Assembly (NCBI RefSeq): GCF_029968095.1
Contig: NZ_JASCIR010000008.1
Coordinates: 175,635 to 239,634 of the forward strand
Source of the DNA: Streptomyces solicavernae
GTDB lineage: Bacteria; Actinomycetota; Actinomycetes; Streptomycetales; Streptomycetaceae
Length of the DNA stretch: 64,000 nt
Reading direction: 5' to 3'
The stretch's first letter is position 1. Every line of letters begins with the position of its first letter. The position numbers were made by a program, and so were the translations under genes. Positions 59,398 to 64,000 of this stretch are shown here, in pieces. Below the pieces are notes generated by a model, which was given only the letters and a program-made list of their open reading frames with translations, was not told where the DNA came from and did no database searches.

Positions 59398-61239
59398 TCA
59401 GCTCTTGGCGTCGGCCTTCTGCTTGTCGGGGGAGTCGGGGGAGTCGGGGGAGTCGGGGGAGTCGTCGGACTTGGCGTCCGCCGCTTCCGCGGCCTCCTCC
59501 GTCTTCACCTCGGCGGTCTCGGCGTCGGCCTCCGCTTCGGCCTCCGCTTCGGCCTTTTCCTCAGCCTTGGCCTCTGCCTTGTTCTCCGCCTTGGCCTCCG
59601 CCTTGTTCTCCGCCTTGGCCTCCGCCTTGGCCTCCGCCTTGGCCTCCGCCTTGGCCTCGGGCTCCGGCTCGGCGTCCTCTGCCTCGGGGGACTCCGGAGC
59701 CTCGGGGGCCTCCGGAACCTCGGGAGCCTCGGTCTCGACCGGGGCCTGCGTGTCGCCGCCCGCCGGGGCCGGCGGCAGCTTGCCCGCCTTCAGGTCCTCC
59801 AGCTCGGCGGCCAGGGTGTCGACCTTGGCGTGCGCGGCCTTCACGGAGTTGGACTGCTGCAGGATGTAGCCGATGACGATGAGCACGAGCGTCAGGCCGC
59901 CCGTGTAGTACAGCTGGATCCGCGTGCCCTCCTCGCGCGCCATGAGCACAAAGACCGCGGCCATGCCGGCGAGCGCCACCCACGTCAGGTACGGGTAGGC
60001 CCACATCTTCACGACCAGCTTCTCCGGCGCCTCGCGCTGCAGCTTCTTGCGCATCCGCAGCTGGGCCGCGGCGATGAAGAACCAGACGACGAGGATGATC
60101 GCGCCGATGATGTTGAGCAGCCAGGCGAACAGCGTCTCCGGGTACCAGTAGCTGAGCAGCACGCAGACGAACCCGAAGACGCTGGAGGTCAGCACGGCGG
60201 CACGGGGGACGCCGCCGGAGATCCTGCCGAGGAGCTTCGGGCCCTGGCCGCGGGCGACGAGCGAGCCGGCCATGCGGGAGGCACCGTAGATGTTGGCGTT
60301 CATCGCGGAGAGCAGGGCGACGAAGACGACCACGTTCATGATCTGGCCCGCGGCCGGCAGGCCGAGCGCCTCCAGGGTCACGACGTACGAACCCTTGTCG
60401 GGGTTGGGCAGCGCCGGGTTGTTCCACGGGACGAGGGTGGCGATGACCGCCATCGAGCCGACGTAGAAGATCGCGATGCGCCACATCGCGGTGCGCACGG
60501 CCTTCGCCACGCCCTTGACCGGGTGCTCCGACTCGGCCGCCGCGATGGTGACGGTCTCCAGACCGCCGTACGCGAAGACCGAGGCGAGCAGGCCGACGAT
60601 CAGGCCCTCGCTGCCGTTCGGGAAGAAGCCGTCCTGGCCGGTGAGGTTGGACAGGCCCGGCGGCTCGTGGTCGGGCAGGACGCCCGCGATGGCGGCGACG
60701 CCGATGCCGAGGAAGAGCACGATCGCGCCGACCTTCAGCGCGGCGAACCAGAACTCGAACTCACCGAAGTTCCGCACCGAGATCAGGTTGGTGACGCAGA
60801 AGAGCAGCATGAACAGGGCGACGAAGGCCCACTCGGGCACGCTCGGCACCCAGCCGTGCGCGATCTTCGCGGCGCCGATGCCTTCGAGGCCCACGGCCAC
60901 GCAGAGCAGGAACCAGAACGACCAGCCGGCGGTGAAGCCCGCCCACGGGCCGATCGCCCGCTCGGCGTGCACCGAGAAGGAGCCGGAGGCCGGGTTGGCG
61001 GCGGCCATCTCGCCCAGCATGCGCATCACGAGCATGACAAGGGCGCCGGAGATCGCGTACGCGATGATGATCGACGGTCCGGCCGCGGCGATCGCGGCGC
61101 CGGAGCCCACGAACAGTCCGGCACCGATCACACCGCCGAGGGCGATCATGGAGAGATGGCGCTGCTTCAGGCCGTTGCCGAGCCGTGCTTCGGTCGCGGT
61201 ACCCGAATCGTGCTCTTTATCCAGAGTTGTCCGAGACAT
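59398..61239 (-). CDS. APC-family amino acid permease with long Glu/Ala/Lys tail
   Basis: 613 aa. Twelve membrane helices in about residues 28-465, with the APC start [48 protein letters not shown] and [18 protein letters not shown]/aromatic amino-acid permease subgroup. From about 495 a cytosolic tail of acidic-Ala repeats ([17 protein letters not shown]) ends in SPDSPDSPD repeats, absent from the neighbouring paralogue. Substrate unknown. Confidence 0.92.
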   Translation of the reverse strand: MSRTTLDKEHDSGTATEARLGNGLKQRHLSMIALGGVIGAGLFVGSGAAIAAAGPSIIIAYAISGALVMLVMRMLGEMAAANPASGSFSVHAERAIGPWAGFTAGWSFWFLLCVAVGLEGIGAAKIAHGWVPSVPEWAFVALFMLLFCVTNLISVRNFGEFEFWFAALKVGAIVLFLGIGVAAIAGVLPDHEPPGLSNLTGQDGFFPNGSEGLIVGLLASVFAYGGLETVTIAAAESEHPVKGVAKAVRTAMWRIAIFYVGSMAVIATLVPWNNPALPNPDKGSYVVTLEALGLPAAGQIMNVVVFVALLSAMNANIYGASRMAGSLVARGQGPKLLGRISGGVPRAAVLTSSVFGFVCVLLSYWYPETLFAWLLNIIGAIILVVWFFIAAAQLRMRKKLQREAPEKLVVKMWAYPYLTWVALAGMAAVFVLMAREEGTRIQLYYTGGLTLVLIVIGYILQQSNSVKAAHAKVDTLAAELEDLKAGKLPPAPAGGDTQAPVETEAPEVPEAPEAPESPEAEDAEPEPEAKAEAKAEAKAEAKAENKAEAKAENKAEAKAEEKAEAEAEAEADAETAEVKTEEAAEAADAKSDDSPDSPDSPDSPDKQKADAKS

Positions 61240-61360
61240 GGTCGAGGGGAGTCCAGTACGTGAGACGGTAGAAGGCCCCGCCAGTGTGAGCGTCGTCTCC
61301 GCTCAGCAGAAGATCTGGCTCGCTATCCGGACAATTCTTTGACCTGAAGTGCACGTTCGG

Positions 61361-62782
61361 TCACCGCGTGTTGCGGTGTCGTCGCTCTCGCCACTCGCGC
61401 AGGCCCGCGACCGCCATCACCGCGGCCGTCGCACCCGTCGACCAGAGCAGCTGCGGCCGCGCCTCCGCGTCCGTCAGCATCAGCCCGACCACCGCGGCGA
61501 TCGCGGCGAGCGCGGTCCAGGTCAGCCACGGGAAGCCCCACATCTTCAGGACGAGCTTCTCCGGCGCCCGGCGCTCGATCAGCCGCCGCAGCCGCAGCTG
61601 GGACACGGCGATCAGCGCCCACACGAACAGCAGCACCGCGCCGACCGAGTTGAGCAGGTACTTGAAGACCGAGTCCGGCCACTTCAGGTTGAGCAGCACG
61701 GAGACGAAGCCGAACGCCACCGAGGCGAGCACCGCGAGCCGCGGCACCCCGCCGCCCGACACCTTGAGCAGCGCCTTCGGGGCCTCCCCGCGCTCGGCGA
61801 GCGAGAAGATCATCCGCGACGAGCCGTACAGGTTGGCGTTGAGCGCCGAGAGCAGCGCCACGAACACCACGATGTTCATGATCTGCCCGGCCGACGGCAC
61901 CCCGATCGAGTCGAGCACCTTGACGTACGGGCTGATCCCCGCCTGCTGCGCGGTCCACGGCAGCACGGTCACGATCACCAGCATCGAGCCGACGTAGAAG
62001 AACAGGATCCGCCAGACCGCGCTGCGCACCGCGCGGGCCACCGAGCGGGCCGGGTCGGCGGACTCGGCCGCCGCGATCGTCACGACCTCCAGGCCGCCGA
62101 AGGCGAAGACGACCGCGAGGACCCCGGAGACCACGCCCTGCCAGCCGTTCGGCAGGAACCCGTCCCGCCCGGTGAGGTTGGTGAGGCCGACCGGATCGGT
62201 GTCCGGCAGCAGCCCGAACACGGCGAGCGTGCCGAGGACGAGGAACAGCACGATCGCCGCGACCTTCAGCAGGGCGAACCAGAACTCGAACTCCCCGAAG
62301 TTCCGCACCGCGGCCAGGTTCGCGCCGGTGAAGAACAGCATGAAGATCAGTACCCAGGCCCACTGCGGTACGGAGGCCACCCATCCGTTGGCGATCTGCG
62401 CGGCGGCCGTCGCCTCCACGGCGAGCACGACGACGAGCAGCATCCAGTAGAGCCAGCCCACGCTGAACCCGGCCCAGCGCCCGATCGCCCGCTCCGCGTG
62501 CACCGAGAACGAACCCGAGGCGGGCATCGCCGCGGACATCTCGCCGAGCATCCGCATCACCAGCATCGCGAGCGTGCCCGCGATCAGATACGACAGGACG
62601 ATGCCCGGCCCGGCCACGGAGATCCCCGCGCCGGAGCCCACGAACAGCCCGGCGCCGATCACGCCGCCGAGGCCCAGCATGGTCAGATGCCGCTGCTTCA
62701 GGGCGTGGGAGAGCGGCTCCGACTCCTGAAGGGGCGGCTTCGGGTCCTGCGGCGCGGCCGCGTGGGCCGTGGAGTCGGGCAT
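61361..62782 (-). CDS. APC-family amino acid permease
   Basis: 473 aa, twelve membrane helices. [48 protein letters not shown] and [19 protein letters not shown] match the upstream neighbour closely, so the two genes are a tandem duplication. It lacks the long repeated tail. A 121-bp gap separates them. Confidence 0.93.
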   Translation of the reverse strand: MPDSTAHAAAPQDPKPPLQESEPLSHALKQRHLTMLGLGGVIGAGLFVGSGAGISVAGPGIVLSYLIAGTLAMLVMRMLGEMSAAMPASGSFSVHAERAIGRWAGFSVGWLYWMLLVVVLAVEATAAAQIANGWVASVPQWAWVLIFMLFFTGANLAAVRNFGEFEFWFALLKVAAIVLFLVLGTLAVFGLLPDTDPVGLTNLTGRDGFLPNGWQGVVSGVLAVVFAFGGLEVVTIAAAESADPARSVARAVRSAVWRILFFYVGSMLVIVTVLPWTAQQAGISPYVKVLDSIGVPSAGQIMNIVVFVALLSALNANLYGSSRMIFSLAERGEAPKALLKVSGGGVPRLAVLASVAFGFVSVLLNLKWPDSVFKYLLNSVGAVLLFVWALIAVSQLRLRRLIERRAPEKLVLKMWGFPWLTWTALAAIAAVVGLMLTDAEARPQLLWSTGATAAVMAVAGLREWRERRHRNTR

Positions 62783-63044
62783 GTGGTGGCGCTCTCAGCG
62801 ATTTGGTGGGACCCCACAGTCTGTCCCCGGCACCCCGCTTTCCGCAAAAGCGACGGTGCCGCTCTGGCCTGGCGTGATGAGGGTCACTCCGGGCGCCGGT
62901 GTGGGCTCCGGCCTTTGTGCGGATCACACCAAGACCCCAACTTCCCCTTTGTCAGGGCCTCATGGTGAACGCGCGTACGACGGTGGGCTAACGTCGCAAG
63001 GTCCGTACCACCACCGCCGCACCACGTCCTGCCAGGGAGTCCTC

Positions 63045-63629
63045 ATGGCCACTGCAGCCGTCACCACCCGTCCCGGCCAGGTCCTCGCCGACCTGCTGCC
63101 CGCCTCGCGCACCCGCGATGTCGCGCTGGTGGCCGGCGGCGCCGTGCTCACCGGGCTCGCCGCCCAGGTCGTCGTCCCGGTGCCGGGCTCCCCGGTCCCG
63201 GTCACCGGCCAGACCTTCGCCGCGCTCCTCGTCGGCACCGCGCTCGGCGCCCGCCGCGGGTTCGCCGCCCTCGCCCTGTACGCGCTGGCCGGCATCGCGG
63301 GCGTCCCGTGGTTCCAGGGCGGCACCGCGGGCTGGGGCGGGGCGTCCTTCGGGTACGTCCTCGGCATGCTGCTCGCCGCGACGCTGGTCGGCGAGCTGGC
63401 CCGCCGCGGCGGTGACCGGTCCGCGCTGCGGATGGCGGGCACGATGGCCTTCGGCTCCCTGGCGATCTACGCGGTCGGCGTGCCGTGGCTGATGGCTGCG
63501 ACGGGACTCTCCTTCACGGCCGCCCTCGCGGCGGGCGTCGTCCCCTTCCTCATCGGCGACGCGCTGAAGGCCGCGCTGGCCATGGGCGCCCTCCCGTCGG
63601 CCTGGAAGCTGGCGGGGCGTCGAGGCTGA
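63045..63629 (+). CDS. bioY: Biotin transporter BioY (ECF S component)
   Basis: 194 aa, RBS CAGGGAG. Six membrane segments. BioY motifs: VPVPGSPVPVTGQTFAALLVG, GARRGFAALALYALAGIAGVPWF, and the C-terminal GVVPFLIGDALKAALA. It binds biotin for an ECF transporter; no bioMN is adjacent, so it uses a shared energising module or works alone. Upstream CTAACGT (62990 region) may be the -10. Confidence 0.93.
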   Translation: MATAAVTTRPGQVLADLLPASRTRDVALVAGGAVLTGLAAQVVVPVPGSPVPVTGQTFAALLVGTALGARRGFAALALYALAGIAGVPWFQGGTAGWGGASFGYVLGMLLAATLVGELARRGGDRSALRMAGTMAFGSLAIYAVGVPWLMAATGLSFTAALAAGVVPFLIGDALKAALAMGALPSAWKLAGRRG

Positions 63630-63657
63630 GGCGTTCCTTCTCCCTCCTCTCCCTCCT

Positions 63658-63698
63658 CAAGCGCCGGAGGGGCTGACTTTCAGCCCCTCCGGCGCTTG
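63658..63698. terminator. Perfect 19-bp hairpin after bioY
   Basis: CAAGCGCCGGAGGGGCTGA (63658-63676) pairs perfectly with 63680-63698 across loop CTT. Confidence 0.9.
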
Positions 63699-63704
63699 AC
63701 TTTG

Positions 63705-63741
63705 TTCGGTGCCGGGGAGGGGGTCACCCCCCGGCACCGAA
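63705..63741. terminator. Second hairpin in the bioY 3' region
   Basis: TTCGGTGCCGGGG (63705-63717) pairs with CCCCGGCACCGAA (63729-63741). A back-to-back terminator pair with the one before it. Confidence 0.75.
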
Positions 63742-63851
63742 CACCCCCTCGGGTCGTACGTCACACCCTGTACCGCCTCCACCGGGTGCTCCCCGAACGG
63801 ATGGTTCAGGTTCCGGCCGAGCCGGGAGGCGGACAGCGGCGCCTACGACGG

Positions 63852-63886
63852 CGCCCCCTCCGGCGGCGGTCGGTCCGGAGGGGGCG
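63852..63886. terminator. Terminator of the gene at the right edge
   Basis: CGCCCCCTCCG (63852-63862) pairs with CGGAGGGGGCG (63876-63886), 20 bp beyond the stop of the truncated minus-strand gene. Confidence 0.75.
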
Positions 63887-63906
63887 TGTGCGGAGGGCGG
63901 GGTGGG

Positions 63907-64000
63907 TCAGGCGTTGATCTTGGTCTTCGGGTCGGTGGTGTCCTCGGGCTTGGGCTGGGGGTTGGTGGTGGGGGTGGTGCGGGGGCGGCGGCGTTCGCGC
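63907..64000 (-). CDS. 3' end of an unidentified protein gene (cut by window)
   Basis: The minus strand reads RERRRPRTTPTTNPQ then PKPEDTTDPKTKINA and stops at 63907-63909. Basic, then Pro/Thr-rich, a typical disordered tail of a membrane or secreted protein. Terminator follows. No identification possible from 31 codons. Confidence 0.5.
   Translation of the reverse strand, partial: RERRRPRTTPTTNPQPKPEDTTDPKTKINA

Overview
The window is a piece of a Streptomyces chromosome (or a very close relative). The signs are very high GC with strong third-position GC, Tat and mycothiol-type enzymes, a conservon, rare TTA (bldA) codons confined to accessory genes, DUF397/XRE pairs, and abundant Streptomyces-type intergenic repeats.

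Bases 1 to about 5.5 kb are the right part of an actinomycete integrative and conjugative element (AICE, pSAM2-like). A minus-strand operon runs from a small regulatory/ssDNA-binding-like protein through the FtsK/SpoIIIE-type translocase Tra, small Spd-type spread proteins and SpdD, into a GGDEF protein cut by the window edge. A GntR/HutC repressor and a divergent Nudix protein (KorSA/Pif-like) control the right end. One 16-bp dyad lies twice before the transfer operon and once across the Nudix start codon. Rep, Xis and Int are presumably left of the window. Bases 5486-6159 separate the element from ettA and hold a hairpin-rich tract and a striking 152-bp palindrome.

Bases 6.1-10.7 kb are core genes: ettA, a thioesterase with a small partner, truncated globin O and a PCMT-like methyltransferase. 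Bases 10.7-22 kb hold one long minus-strand signalling operon: GlnX-like membrane sensor, GlnH-like binding protein, an unknown soluble protein, PknG-like kinase, PP2C phosphatase, VWA protein and FHA protein. This is the mycobacterial GlnX-GlnH-PknG amino-acid sensing module with its own phosphatase and phospho-reader added. Three members carry paired zinc ribbons and extreme low-complexity linkers.

Bases 22.2-26 kb are a sugar locus (ROK regulator, GH4 glycosidase, BadF-type sugar kinase). Its ABC transporter seems deleted, leaving only a 3' stub. Bases 26-34.2 kb hold MscS, an HNH nuclease, a GH84-like hexosaminidase with an altered catalytic pair, a repeat-rich small protein behind a Crp-like site, a leaderless small membrane protein, a drug/metabolite exporter and a LysR regulator.

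Bases 34.4-41.5 kb pair a class I terpene synthase with a convergent conservon operon (CvnA-D plus two P450s, one a CYP157-type lacking ExxR). Bases 41.7-57.7 kb contain two pepN paralogues flanking an accessory patch: a truncated ABC ATPase, XRE-DUF397, HicAB and a LysR/MFS pair. They also contain asd, a Nudix enzyme, a Tat metallophosphoesterase, a serine hydrolase and a DUF559-like protein. Bases 57.8-64 kb carry a mycothiol-nitroreductase-like protein lacking its resolving Cys, sodF with a perfect Nur box, two APC permeases, bioY and the 3' end of an unknown gene.
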